In this document: one piece after another, positions 52,522 to 61,368 of the stretch
How positions within the stretch are numbered: position 1 is the stretch's first letter
How the letters are laid out: each line of letters starts with the position of its first letter
Assembly: GCA_045601425.1 (NCBI GenBank)
Contig: JAZRZP010000026.1
Span: forward strand, 106,680-170,679
Reading direction: 5' to 3'
DNA length: 64,000 nucleotides
DNA from: UBA1219 sp045601425
GTDB lineage: Bacteria; Bacteroidota; Bacteroidia; Bacteroidales; P3
Made by a program: the position numbers and the translations under genes
Notes under the pieces: model-generated
Database searches by the model: none
Seen by the model: the letters and a program-made list of their open reading frames with translations, nothing else
What the model was told of the DNA's origin: nothing

Positions 52522-53394
52522 ATGGAACGCAAGGTGAAAGTTGGCATAGCACAATTGAAGTGTGAAAAGGAAAAGGAAAAAAATCTGAACCGTGCATGCG
52601 GAAAAATCCGTGAACTGGCTGCAGAAGGCGCCAATATAATATGCTTGCAGGAACTTTTTTCATCACTATATTTCTGCGATGTCGAGGATTATGACAATTT
52701 CAGCCTTGCCGAAGCCATTCCCGGAGGCGTTACCACGCAGCGCTTCTCGGATTTGGCCAGAGAACTGGGAGTCGTAATAGTAGCTTCTCTTTTCGAGAAA
52801 CGTACCGAAGGATTGTATCACAATACGGTGGCCGTTATCGATGCTGACGGTTCGTTTTTGGGCAAATACCGAAAGATGCACATTCCCGATGACCCTGGAT
52901 ACTACGAGAAATTCTATTTTACCCCCGGCGACCTCGGCTATAAGACTTTCAAGACAAGATTCGCCACCATAGGAGTGCTTATCTGTTGGGACCAGTGGTA
53001 CCCGGAAGCCTCGCGCATAACAGCCCTGAAAGGTGCCGAAATCCTCTTCTACCCGACAGCCATAGGCTGGGCTCTGTCGCAGGACGAAGCCACCAACGAC
53101 GAACAGTATCAGGCATGGCAGACCATGCAGCGTTCCCATTCGGTGGCAAACGGCGTGCCGGTGGTCTCGGTGAACCGTACCGGACTCGAGGGCGACATGC
53201 AGTTCTGGGGAGGCTCGTTCATAACCAATGCCTTCGGGCGGGTGAAATATCAGGCACCTCACCTTGAAGAAGCTCTGCACGTGGAAGAAATAGATCTCGA
53301 TGAAAGCAACCACTACCGCATGCACTGGCCGTATCTCCGCGACAGGCGTATCGACAGCTACGGCCCGATAGTCAAACGTTTTATCGATGAATAA
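52522..53394 (+). CDS. aguB: N-carbamoylputrescine amidohydrolase
   Basis: 290 residues from the ATG at 52522; the in-frame ATG at 52516 is only one base behind the AGGA element, whereas 52522 is well spaced. Nitrilase superfamily with the Glu-Lys-Cys triad in LQELF, KYRKMHIPDDPGYYEK and ICWDQWYPE. FWGGSFITNAFG and the overall length fit AguB, which makes putrescine from N-carbamoylputrescine. Its usual partner agmatine deiminase (aguA) is not in the window. It heads a close run with lplA and a U32 peptidase gene. Confidence 0.9.
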   Translation: MERKVKVGIAQLKCEKEKEKNLNRACGKIRELAAEGANIICLQELFSSLYFCDVEDYDNFSLAEAIPGGVTTQRFSDLARELGVVIVASLFEKRTEGLYHNTVAVIDADGSFLGKYRKMHIPDDPGYYEKFYFTPGDLGYKTFKTRFATIGVLICWDQWYPEASRITALKGAEILFYPTAIGWALSQDEATNDEQYQAWQTMQRSHSVANGVPVVSVNRTGLEGDMQFWGGSFITNAFGRVKYQAPHLEEALHVEEIDLDESNHYRMHWPYLRDRRIDSYGPIVKRFIDE

Positions 53395-53403
53395 AGTAAG
53401 GAA

Positions 53404-54366
53404 ATGAAACTTTTCGTCTGCAAATCTTCACAAACCAATCCATACTGGAATATAGCCGTAGAAAACAGCCTGCAGTCACGGCCTGCGGCCGATGCCGTAA
53501 CACTGTATCTCTGGAAAAACCGGAGAACCGTGGTTATAGGGCAAAACCAGAATCCCTATGCGGAATGCAATGTGGATTTGCTGCAGAACGACGGCGGATA
53601 CGTCATGCGGCGCAGTACTGGCGGCGGAGCCGTTTATCACGATGACGGAAACATAAATTTTTCATTTATAGCACCTCCCGGCCTTTACGACCAGAAAAAA
53701 CAGTTCTCAGTTTTGCAGAAGGCGGTGGAGTCCTATGGCCTTGAAACCGAACTCAGCGGACGCAACGATGTGCTTTGCGAAGGCCGCAAATTTTCCGGAA
53801 ATGCCTTTTCCAAAGGAGTGTCGCAGTATCTCCACCACGGCACCATACTTATAAAGGGGAATATGGAAGACTTGCAGAAGTACCTTAAGGTAAAGCCCGC
53901 AAAACTGCAGAAACACGGGGTCAGGTCGGTGCAGAGCCGTGTGGTGAATCTGTCCGAACTGGCTGATGTGACCAGCGAAAACATTGTGCCACGCCTGATT
54001 GACGCCTTTGAAAGTGAATATGGCGGAAAGGCGGAGATACTGGATTTTGAAAAACTGTTGCAGGAAGAAGATGTTCGAAACCGCTATGCCCGTTACAGCA
54101 GCGAAGAGTGGCTTTTTGCACGCTGGCGCACGTTCCGCGCACAGTGCGAAGCACAGTTCGGATGGGGAAACATAGAGATTGCTTTGAAGATAGACGAGGT
54201 GGAATGCCGCATACGGGAGGTGGAGATTGCCTCTGACAGCCTGTCTCCCGACACTATATCGCTCGCCAAGGAGTTGCTTACCGGAGCTTCGACGCAGCAA
54301 CCTCCATCAGCCCCTCCGCTGCAGCAGCTTACCGACATCTTTTCGCTTGTTTATGGACAGAAGTAA
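53404..54366 (+). CDS. lplA: Lipoate-protein ligase A
   Basis: 320 residues. YLWKNRRTVVIGQNQNPYAE, the diagnostic RRSTGGGAVYHDDGNINFSF and GRKFSGNAF (with the catalytic lysine) define the family. The C-terminal accessory domain (about 240-320) is present. It activates lipoate with ATP and attaches it to the E2 subunits of 2-oxoacid dehydrogenases and to GcvH. The stop codon overlaps an ATG of the next frame (TAATG). Confidence 0.95.
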   Translation: MKLFVCKSSQTNPYWNIAVENSLQSRPAADAVTLYLWKNRRTVVIGQNQNPYAECNVDLLQNDGGYVMRRSTGGGAVYHDDGNINFSFIAPPGLYDQKKQFSVLQKAVESYGLETELSGRNDVLCEGRKFSGNAFSKGVSQYLHHGTILIKGNMEDLQKYLKVKPAKLQKHGVRSVQSRVVNLSELADVTSENIVPRLIDAFESEYGGKAEILDFEKLLQEEDVRNRYARYSSEEWLFARWRTFRAQCEAQFGWGNIEIALKIDEVECRIREVEIASDSLSPDTISLAKELLTGASTQQPPSAPPLQQLTDIFSLVYGQK

Positions 54367-54386
54367 TGTATTTTAGAAACAGGAAA

Positions 54387-55631
54387 ATGGAGAAAATAGA
54401 GATAATGTCGCCCGTGGGCTCGTACGAGTCGCTGCAGGCTGCAATACAGGCCGGAGCCGATGCCGTTTATTTCGGCGTGGGGAAATTGAACATGCGTTCG
54501 CGTTCGGCCAACAATTTCGATTACAATGATCTGGAAACCATTACCGGTATATGCCGCGAAAAAGGAGTGCGTACGTATCTTACGGTGAATACCGTCGTTT
54601 ACGACAGCGAAATTGCGGAAATGCACGAACTGCTTGACCTTGCCAAAAGCAACGGCATAAGTGCCGTAATCGCTTCCGACATGGCGGTGATAAACTATGC
54701 CAATTCCATCGGATTGGAGGTGCATATTTCCACACAATGCAACATCTCGAACAGCGAGGCGGTGCGTTACTACTCCCGTTTCGCCGACGTCATGGTTACG
54801 GCAAGGGAGCTGAGTTTGCGTCAGGTGGCCGAAATAACGGAGTTCATCGCCAAGAACGACATACGCGGGCCTAAAGGAAATTTGGTTGAAATAGAAGTCT
54901 TCGCCCACGGTGCTTTGTGTATGGCTATCTCGGGGAAATGTTACCTGAGTTTGGACAACTATGGCCGTTCGGCAAACAGGGGAGAATGTTTGCAACTCTG
55001 CCGCCGGCAGTACAAGGTTTCCGATCTGGAGTCGGATGTGGAACTGTGCATCGACAACAAATACATCCTTTCGCCCAAGGATCTTTGCACCATAGGTTTT
55101 TTGGACAAGATAGTGAAGGCCGGTGTTAAAGTGCTGAAAATAGAGGGGAGAGGTCGCTCGGCGGAGTATGTGAAGACGGTGACACGATGCTACAAGGAAG
55201 CCGTTTCGGCCATTGGGGACGGAACCTATTCGCAGGAAAAAATAGCAGCATGGACAGAGCAGCTGCGGACGGTTTACAACCGCGGTTTCTGGGACGGATA
55301 TTACCTCGGCCGCAAAATGGGCGAATGGACCGAACGCTACGGCTCGCAGGCTACCGAAACGAAGGAATACATAGGAAAGATAACCAACTATTTCGCAAAC
55401 ATAGGAGTGGCAGAGATACGCATGGAATCGGGAGAATTCTCGGTGGGCGACAAGTTCGTGATTTCCGGTCCCACTACCGGAGTTTACGAGGATTCAGCCA
55501 AGGAAATCCGCGTGGATCTGAAACCCGTGGAAAAAGCCGTGAAAGGCGACGACTGCTCGGTGCGTACCAGCGGTCTCGTACGCCGTGGCGACAAGGTTTA
55601 CAAGGTGGTTACCGTAGTGGATGAATTCTGA
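54387..55631 (+). CDS. U32 family peptidase-like protein (TrhP-type tRNA hydroxylation)
   Basis: 414 residues from the ATG at 54387, so that the protein starts MEKIEIMSPVGSYESLQAAI as usual; an ATG at 54366, coupled to the lplA stop, would add seven residues. ADAVYFGVGKLNMRSRSANNF and the Cys-rich core HGALCMAISGKCYLS with GRSANRGECLQLCRRQY, whose four Cys probably bind an Fe-S cluster, are typical. U32 proteins of this kind act with prephenate in 5-hydroxyuridine formation in tRNA. The C-terminal 100 residues form the usual beta-barrel. Confidence 0.88.
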   Translation: MEKIEIMSPVGSYESLQAAIQAGADAVYFGVGKLNMRSRSANNFDYNDLETITGICREKGVRTYLTVNTVVYDSEIAEMHELLDLAKSNGISAVIASDMAVINYANSIGLEVHISTQCNISNSEAVRYYSRFADVMVTARELSLRQVAEITEFIAKNDIRGPKGNLVEIEVFAHGALCMAISGKCYLSLDNYGRSANRGECLQLCRRQYKVSDLESDVELCIDNKYILSPKDLCTIGFLDKIVKAGVKVLKIEGRGRSAEYVKTVTRCYKEAVSAIGDGTYSQEKIAAWTEQLRTVYNRGFWDGYYLGRKMGEWTERYGSQATETKEYIGKITNYFANIGVAEIRMESGEFSVGDKFVISGPTTGVYEDSAKEIRVDLKPVEKAVKGDDCSVRTSGLVRRGDKVYKVVTVVDEF

Positions 55632-55838
55632 CAGAGCACGCTTGTAGTCCGTTCCCCCTTGGGGTTGGTATTCATATTTCATTGGGTGTTTGACGGTGTA
55701 AAGATACGAAAAAGAATCGGAATCCGCGGGATTTTTTTCGGAAAATCCGCAGCCGGTCGTGTCGGAATTGACTGGTGCTGACTGCGTATCAAGACAGGTG
55801 GAAAGCATATCCTCCGTTTTTCTTCACGGTAACGGACA

Positions 55839-55873
55839 AAAAAAGGCGTTCCTTTGAAAGGAACGCCTTTTTG
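55839..55873. terminator. Bidirectional terminator between the U32 gene and mmdB
   Basis: AAAAAGGCGTTCC-TTT arm pairs perfectly with AAAGGAACGCCTTTTT. The rest of the gap from 55632 holds one further imperfect hairpin (55725-55752) and no gene. Confidence 0.93.
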
Positions 55874-55888
55874 CATTCAAGCCGGCTT

Positions 55889-57058
55889 CTATTTCAGGAA
55901 ACTCAGCAAGATACCGGCTGCTACAGCCGAACCAACGACGCCGGCCACGTTCGGACCCATGGCGTGCATCATGAGGTAGTTGGTCTTGTCGTATTCCAGA
56001 CCAACGGTGTTCGAAACACGGGCTGCATCGGGAACGGCACTTACGCCGGAGTTTCCGATAAGCGGGTTGATCTTGTTGTCCTTTTTCAGGAACAGGTTCA
56101 TGAATTTCACAAACATCACACCGAAGAACGTTGCAACGATGAACGAGCATGCACCGAGAGCAAATACCATCACGGAACGTCCGGTGAGGAACTTGGTGGC
56201 CTGAGTCGAAGCACCGACGGTAAGACCAATGAGGATGGTACAGATGTCGATGATAGGACCGGAGGCAGTGTTTGCCAGACGTTTGGTAACGCCGCTTTCT
56301 TTCAGAAGGTTTCCGAAGAACAGCATTCCAAGCAGAGGCAGACCAGTCGGAACCACGAAGCAGGTGAGCATTACACCGAGAATCGGGAATGTTATTTTTT
56401 CCAGTTTGGAAACCTGACGTGGAGGTTTCATTCGTATGAGACGTTCCTTCTTTGTGGTGCAGAGCCGCATGATAGGAGGCTGTATCACAGGCACGAGTGC
56501 CATGTAGGAGTAGGCCGAAACGGCTATGGCACCCATCAGGTCGGGAGCCAGCTGAGAGGAAATGAAGATGGCCGTAGGACCGTCGGCACCGCCGATGATG
56601 CCGATGGCACCGGCTTCGGCAGGTGTGAACCCGAGTCCGAGGGCAGCCATATAGGCGGCAAAGATACCGATTTGTGCAGCTGCACCTATAAGCATGAGTT
56701 TGGGATTGGAGAGCAGTGCCGAAAAATCGGTCATGGCTCCGATGCCGAGGAAGATGAGCGGCGGATACCATCCGTTCTGCACACCGTGGTACAGAATGTT
56801 AAGTACGCTGCTGCTTTCGTAGATACCTGTTTTCAGTCCCGGAAAGAAAGGTATGTTGCCTATGATCATACCGAATCCGATGGGAACAAGCAATAGTGGT
56901 TCAAATTCTTTGACGATACCCAATGTAATGAATATCAGTCCTATGCATATCATTATAAGGTGCCCCCATGTGAAATTTGCAAAAGCCGTATATTGCACGA
57001 ACTGCAACATCTGGTTCTGCATGAAATCCATGAAGCCACCGGCTGCTAATGTCATCAT
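55889..57058 (-). CDS. mmdB: Methylmalonyl-CoA decarboxylase beta subunit, sodium pump
   Basis: 389 residues, OadB family. About nine to eleven membrane helices; GGADGPTAIFISSQLAP and the later LIGNSGVSAVPDAARV, with the conserved Asp and Ser residues used for sodium transport and decarboxylation, are visible. The membrane subunit frees CO2 from carboxybiotin and exports Na+. It follows the biotin carrier gene by 4 bases at the end of the operon. Confidence 0.95.
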   Translation of the reverse strand: MMTLAAGGFMDFMQNQMLQFVQYTAFANFTWGHLIMICIGLIFITLGIVKEFEPLLLVPIGFGMIIGNIPFFPGLKTGIYESSSVLNILYHGVQNGWYPPLIFLGIGAMTDFSALLSNPKLMLIGAAAQIGIFAAYMAALGLGFTPAEAGAIGIIGGADGPTAIFISSQLAPDLMGAIAVSAYSYMALVPVIQPPIMRLCTTKKERLIRMKPPRQVSKLEKITFPILGVMLTCFVVPTGLPLLGMLFFGNLLKESGVTKRLANTASGPIIDICTILIGLTVGASTQATKFLTGRSVMVFALGACSFIVATFFGVMFVKFMNLFLKKDNKINPLIGNSGVSAVPDAARVSNTVGLEYDKTNYLMMHAMGPNVAGVVGSAVAAGILLSFLK

Positions 57059-57062
57059 AGTC

Positions 57063-57491
57063 TTATTCTCCTATAGTTATTAATACATCACCTTCCATTA
57101 CGGAATCACCTTGACTTACTTTAACTGCGGTAACCGTACCGGCATAGTCGGATTCGATATTGTTTTCCATTTTCATGGCTTCGAGTAGTACTACTGCCTG
57201 ACCGGCCGTAACTTTGTCGCCAACTTTCACCATCACTTTCAGGATTGTGCCGGGAAGCGGAGTGCTTACCGAGAACGATTTTCCCGAAGCGGCGGCTGGG
57301 GCGGCGGCAGGAGTGGCGGCTGCCTGCGGTGCTCTCGGAGCGGCAGCGACTTTCTTTATCGGTTTTATTTCTTTGTCAACGGTTACTTTGTACGGTGTGC
57401 CGTTTACTTCCAAAGAGATTTCTTGGCCTTCTACTTCGTTGATGTCAACGTTGTAGCTTGCACCGTTTATGTTTAATTTATAACTTTTCAT
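57063..57491 (-). CDS. mmdC: Biotin carboxyl carrier subunit
   Basis: 142 residues. An N-terminal beta-rich part, an Ala/Pro linker (about 48-70) and a C-terminal biotinyl domain with EAMKMEN, whose Lys carries biotin. VKVGDKVTAGQAVVLLEAM and SQGDSVMEGDVLITIG are standard. It shuttles the carboxyl group from MmdA to the membrane subunit MmdB. Gap of 23 bases to the OadG-like gene. Confidence 0.95.
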   Translation of the reverse strand: MKSYKLNINGASYNVDINEVEGQEISLEVNGTPYKVTVDKEIKPIKKVAAAPRAPQAAATPAAAPAAASGKSFSVSTPLPGTILKVMVKVGDKVTAGQAVVLLEAMKMENNIESDYAGTVTAVKVSQGDSVMEGDVLITIGE

Positions 57492-57514
57492 TTGAAATTT
57501 CTTTTTTTGTTCGA

Positions 57515-58579
57515 CTATCGTCTTTTGTTAAAATATTGGTTCATGTTGTAATACTTGGCGTTCCATGGAGTCCATGCTCTTTCCACTTTCTGGATTGTGA
57601 TGACGGTATTTTCCTCATCGTGCATCTCTTCGGTGAAGAGGAATATGGCTGCAGCGATGGCCGCGTCAACGTCACCGGAGTGGTCAACGGATTTCTCGAT
57701 GGCTGCAGCGTCGATGTTCTTGCCTTTTGCGGCAGCTTCTTTTTCGACTTTGCGCTTCTGGAAGTGGACAATGGCTTTTCCGTAGTATGTGAACAGGATT
57801 GCCAATATCATGAGTACCAGAAATACTACGGAAACGGCTGCTACGGTAAGACCGACGCCGATGGGGTCGGCCTTGGCTATCTCTTCGGCTTTTCTCGGCT
57901 TTCTGTAGTTGAGATATTTCACGTTTGCTGCGAAAGCGGCGCTGTCGTTGTAGCTGTTGAGTTTTGCAAAATCTCCGTCGTTCAGATCGATGGATACGAG
58001 GGTGTAGCCTGCAGGGTTGTCGCCTGTGAGTGTCAGTATTCCGTGTTCGAAAGAGAAGGCGTCGCAGGGACCGAAGAATTTGAGTTCTGCATCGCGGTTC
58101 AGTTTTCCGCACGGAGTAGCCGTGATGACGCGTACCATTGTCGTGTCCTTATTGGCTGCGAGATACATGATCTGTTCGCCGACCATCATTACCGAACGTG
58201 CGCGGAAGATTTTGGTGAGGTCGTGGATACCGGCCACATGGTCAACTTCTTCTCGGCTTACACGGTACATGGAGTCGGGGGAGTTTACGATGATGTCGAT
58301 GCTGTTGTCGACAGAGTCCAGTATGGCGAACATCTCAACTCCGTGAACGAAGCCGTGTGCCACGGTCTGGGCATCGATAGACGAATTGTTGCTGGGCATG
58401 TCGTGGTGGCTGCCACAGGGTGGCATGCCTTTGTGTCCCATGTCTGGCATTTGTGCAGATACGGTGTCCGGTGAGGGCTGCGGGCCGCCATGACGGTGCT
58501 GGTGGCCGCCTTGAGCATATGCCATGCCGGTCAGTGCTGCAAACAGGCCAAGGACTATTATCTTGCTTAATTTATTCAT
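57515..58579 (-). CDS. OadG-like pump subunit with long His-rich N-terminal periplasmic domain
   Basis: 354 residues, against about 80-120 for ordinary OadG/MmdD subunits. A signal peptide (ALTGMAYA) is followed by a His/Met/Cys-rich stretch (QGGHQHRHGG, MGHKGMPPCGSHHDMP), then a beta-rich domain of about 150 residues. A single membrane helix (GVGLTVAAVSVVFLVLMILA with the typical LF-YYGKA end) lies around residue 240. The C-terminal cytoplasmic part has an Ala-rich EEMHDEENTVITIQ segment common in Bacteroidota pump subunits. The membrane and C-terminal parts place it in the pump; the long exported domain may bind metal. Confidence 0.82.
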   Translation of the reverse strand: MNKLSKIIVLGLFAALTGMAYAQGGHQHRHGGPQPSPDTVSAQMPDMGHKGMPPCGSHHDMPSNNSSIDAQTVAHGFVHGVEMFAILDSVDNSIDIIVNSPDSMYRVSREEVDHVAGIHDLTKIFRARSVMMVGEQIMYLAANKDTTMVRVITATPCGKLNRDAELKFFGPCDAFSFEHGILTLTGDNPAGYTLVSIDLNDGDFAKLNSYNDSAAFAANVKYLNYRKPRKAEEIAKADPIGVGLTVAAVSVVFLVLMILAILFTYYGKAIVHFQKRKVEKEAAAKGKNIDAAAIEKSVDHSGDVDAAIAAAIFLFTEEMHDEENTVITIQKVERAWTPWNAKYYNMNQYFNKRR

Positions 58580-58617
58580 TGTCTTTTAATTCTAAAAAAT
58601 CAGAAACTGTTTTTGGC

Positions 58618-59016
58618 TTATTTGTGGTGCTCGCAACCTTCGTGACCTTTGCAGCCTTCGTGTTTTTTGCAGCCTTCATGACCTTCTTTGCAATCTTCGT
58701 GACCTTTGCAGCCTTCGTGTTTTTTGCAGCCTTCGTGTTTTTTGCAGCAGCCTTCAGCAGCTTCCTTGCAGCATCCGCTTTCGCCTGCCTTGTTCTTGCA
58801 ACATTCGGGAGTGCCTTTCTTGGCGCAGTTTTCGCAGTTTGTTGCTGCGCAGGCCGAATCCTGACAGTTGTGTTCGGGTGCTACGGCGTCCTGCTGTTCA
58901 GTGGCTTCCACATTTGCAGAATCGTTGTTTTCGGGGGTAGTGTTGTTGTTGCATGCTACCATTGTGAATAAAGCTGTTCCTAATATGATTGTCGCGAATA
59001 AATTATTTGTTTTCAT
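58618..59016 (-). CDS. Cys/His-rich lipoprotein, probable metal-binding
   Basis: 132 residues. Signal peptide with lipobox (FTMVAC). After an acidic spacer there are 16 further Cys and about nine His: paired ECC, GCC and GCC, then a tandem run of KKHEGC and KGHEDC units to the end (EHHK). The composition is metallothionein-like and strongly suggests binding of soft or transition metals at the cell envelope. It lies between mmdA and the OadG-like gene with gaps of 54 and 38 bases, so it appears to be part of the methylmalonyl-CoA decarboxylase operon. It could equally be a heavy-metal buffer sharing the transcript. No homologue is recognised. Confidence 0.8.
   Translation of the reverse strand: MKTNNLFATIILGTALFTMVACNNNTTPENNDSANVEATEQQDAVAPEHNCQDSACAATNCENCAKKGTPECCKNKAGESGCCKEAAEGCCKKHEGCKKHEGCKGHEDCKEGHEGCKKHEGCKGHEGCEHHK
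58621..58750 (-). repeat. Tandem 18-base repeats coding for KKHEGC-type units
   Basis: Six or so near-identical units in the lipoprotein gene; on the plus strand each reads close to TTTGCAGCCTTCGTG. Confidence 0.8.
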
Positions 59017-59070
59017 ATTGATTGTATTTTTTTATGTTATTAATTAATTTTTTTGTTCAATGATGTTTTT

Positions 59071-60630
59071 TTACAAAGGAATGTTGGTGTGTTTTTTCGG
59101 CGGGTTGCTGTCCTTCTTGGTTGCCAGTGCGTGCAGTGCGCGGATTACGCGGAAACGTGTGTTGCGCGGTTCGATTACGTCATCGATGTAGCCGTATTTG
59201 GCAGCGTTGTAAGGATTGGCGAACTGGTCGTTGTATTCCTTGCATTTCGTTTCTATGAATTTGGATTTTTCTTCGGGGTCGGTGATTTCTTTCAGCTGAC
59301 GGCCGTAGAGCACTTCGGTGGCACCGTCGGCACCCATTACGGCTATTTGTGCCGTAGGCCATGCGTAGTTGATGTCGCCGCGGAGCTGTTTGCAACTCAT
59401 TACGATGTGTGCGCCGCCGTATGACTTGCGCAGAGTTACAGTTACTTTAGGCACGGTGGCTTCGCCGTATGCAAACAGGAATTTTGCACCGTGAACTATG
59501 ACTCCGCCGTATTCCTGACCTGTTCCCGGAAGGAAGCCCGGTACGTCGACCAGTGTTACCAGAGGTATGTTGAATGCGTCGCAGAAGCGTACGAAGCGTG
59601 CTCCCTTGCGAGAGGAGTTGATGTCGAGAACGCCTGCCATGCGTATGGGCTGGTTGGCAACTATGCCCACTGCCATGCCGTCGAAGCGTGCGAAGCCTAC
59701 GACAAGGTTCTGTGCGAATTTTTCGTGTACTTCGAGGAATTCGCCGTTGTCAACGATGGCGTTGATGATTTCTTTTACGTCGTATGGTTCGTTGGGGTTG
59801 GCAGGTATGAGTGTGTTCAGTGCGTCTTCCAGACGGTCGATGGGATCGTTGGTGGGTACGTATGGGGGTTCTTCGAAGTTGTTCGAAGGCAGATAGCCTA
59901 CGAGTTTGCGTATCATTGCGATGACGTCTTCTTCGGTGTTTCCTACGAAATGGGCAACGCCCGATTTGGAGGAGTGAACCATGGAACCGCCTAATTTATC
60001 GACAGTTACGTCTTCACCGGTAACGGTCTTGACAACTTTCGGTCCGGTAAGGAACATGTAACTGTTTTCTTTCGACATCATGATGAAGTCGGTGAGGGCG
60101 GGGGAATATACTGCACCGCCGGCACATGGTCCGAAAATTGCAGAGATTTGTGGAACGACGCCGGAAGCGAGGATGTTGCGTTCGAAAATTTCGGCATAGC
60201 CAGCAAGGGAGTTGCAGCCTTCTTGAATACGTGCTCCGCCGGAGTCGTTGAGTCCGATTACGGGAGCTCCGACTTTCATGGCCTGATCCATGACTTTGCA
60301 TATTTTCGCCGACATGGTTTCGGAGAGTGATCCTGCAAATACCGTGAAATCCTGTGCAAAAACGTAAACCAGACGTCCGTCGATGGTGCCGTATCCGGTA
60401 ACCACGCCGTCGCCCATATAGGATTGTTTCTGCATATCAAAGTTGGTGCAGCGGTGATTTACGAACATGTCGAATTCTTCGAAAGAGCCTTCGTCCAGCA
60501 GCAGTGCTATGCGTTCGCGGGCGGTAAGTTTGCCTTGTTCGTGTTGTTTGTCGATGCGTTTCTGGCCGCCGCCCATTTTGGCTTCGCTTCTCTTGTCGAG
60601 AAGTTCTTTTACTTTTTCTTCAAATGCCAT
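59071..60630 (-). CDS. mmdA: Methylmalonyl-CoA decarboxylase alpha subunit (carboxyltransferase)
   Basis: 519 residues. KLTARERIALLLDEGSFEE, LNDSGGARIQEG, FGPCAGGAVYSPALTDF and the second crotonase-fold half with DVPGFLPGTGQEYGG and LRKSYGGAH are typical of acyl-CoA carboxyltransferase subunits (PccB/MmdA). It moves the carboxyl group of methylmalonyl-CoA to biotin on MmdC. With mce, mmdC, mmdB and the OadG-like gene it makes the complete Na+-pumping decarboxylase that yields propionyl-CoA from succinate metabolism. Confidence 0.95.
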   Translation of the reverse strand: MAFEEKVKELLDKRSEAKMGGGQKRIDKQHEQGKLTARERIALLLDEGSFEEFDMFVNHRCTNFDMQKQSYMGDGVVTGYGTIDGRLVYVFAQDFTVFAGSLSETMSAKICKVMDQAMKVGAPVIGLNDSGGARIQEGCNSLAGYAEIFERNILASGVVPQISAIFGPCAGGAVYSPALTDFIMMSKENSYMFLTGPKVVKTVTGEDVTVDKLGGSMVHSSKSGVAHFVGNTEEDVIAMIRKLVGYLPSNNFEEPPYVPTNDPIDRLEDALNTLIPANPNEPYDVKEIINAIVDNGEFLEVHEKFAQNLVVGFARFDGMAVGIVANQPIRMAGVLDINSSRKGARFVRFCDAFNIPLVTLVDVPGFLPGTGQEYGGVIVHGAKFLFAYGEATVPKVTVTLRKSYGGAHIVMSCKQLRGDINYAWPTAQIAVMGADGATEVLYGRQLKEITDPEEKSKFIETKCKEYNDQFANPYNAAKYGYIDDVIEPRNTRFRVIRALHALATKKDSNPPKKHTNIPL

Positions 60631-60711
60631 ATTATTATTTGTTTTTTTAAGTTATGATAATGGGGTGTTCCGATGAGTCTTAGCGGCTCATTTTCCGACC
60701 CTGAAATTTCA

Positions 60712-61119
60712 TTATTTGGAGCAGAGTTCCGTCAAGACGCCCAAGGTTGATTTGGGGTGAAGGAAACCGATGTTGAGGTTTTCGGCACCTTTGCGGGATG
60801 TCTTGTCGATGAGGCGGATGCCTTTCTGTTCTGCTTCTGCGAGGGCTTGACTGGAGTCTTCGACTGCGAAGGCGATGTGGTGCATGCCGCCGCGTCCGCC
60901 GTTGTTTTCGATGAATTTTGCTATGGTGCTTTCAGGTGAAGTCGGTTCCAGAAGTTCTATTTTTACTTCGCCGCATTTCAGGAATGCGGTTTTTACTTTC
61001 TGGTCGGCTACTTCTTCGATGTTGTAGCATTTGAGACCCATAACGTCTTCCCAATAGCGGATTGCTTCGTCCAGATTGGGAACGGCTATGCCGATGTGTT
61101 CAATATGTGAAGGTGTCAT
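60712..61119 (-). CDS. mce: Methylmalonyl-CoA epimerase
   Basis: 135 residues, glyoxalase/VOC fold. HIEHIGIAVPNLDEAIRYWE at the start, GGRGGMHHIAFAVED and the C-terminal LHPKSTLGVLTELC carry the metal ligands (His, His, Glu). It interconverts (R)- and (S)-methylmalonyl-CoA, feeding MmdA. First gene of the operon, with a consensus promoter 52 bases upstream. Confidence 0.96.
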   Translation of the reverse strand: MTPSHIEHIGIAVPNLDEAIRYWEDVMGLKCYNIEEVADQKVKTAFLKCGEVKIELLEPTSPESTIAKFIENNGGRGGMHHIAFAVEDSSQALAEAEQKGIRLIDKTSRKGAENLNIGFLHPKSTLGVLTELCSK

Positions 61120-61171
61120 CTTTTTGATTTTTATTTGTTTATGAAGTTTTTACTTGCAAAGGAAATTTTTG

Positions 61172-61203
61172 CAAATATACGAATTTTTATTCATTTTACC
61201 AAA
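61172..61203 (-). promoter_or_regulatory. Promoter of the mce-mmd operon
   Basis: Minus strand TATATTTG (61172-61179), TTTG at 61200-61203, 20-bp spacer. Confidence 0.85.
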
Positions 61204-61368
61204 TGCTTCGCAAACAAAAAAATGCAAGACTCGGAAATGAAATTTTTTTGCTCTGTTTTATTCCGAAAGTTTTCGTGGAAGGGGGGTGATGTGAGGATTT
61301 TTGCCGTTGTGCAATGGGTAGGCTGTACGGGACTGAGTAAATAAGTTTGTCTGCTTTGGCGGACGGAT

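Noticed and set aside
55494..55808. 104-codon minus-strand frame overlapping the end of the U32 gene
   Set aside because: Mostly antisense to the U32 gene; its only promoter-like box (TATCTTTA) departs from consensus and lies inside the frame.
57458..58474. 338-codon plus-strand frame opposite the OadG-like gene
   Set aside because: Shadow frame; the minus-strand gene has signal peptide, membrane helix and operon context.
58621..58750. Short tandem repeats as a CRISPR or satellite array
   Set aside because: Units are 18 bases, contiguous and in frame with a coding sequence.
58420..58971. 183-codon plus-strand frame with FAAFVFFAAF repeats
   Set aside because: It is the complement of the tandem Cys/His-repeat gene; the hydrophobic repeats are produced by the reversed KKHEGC codons.
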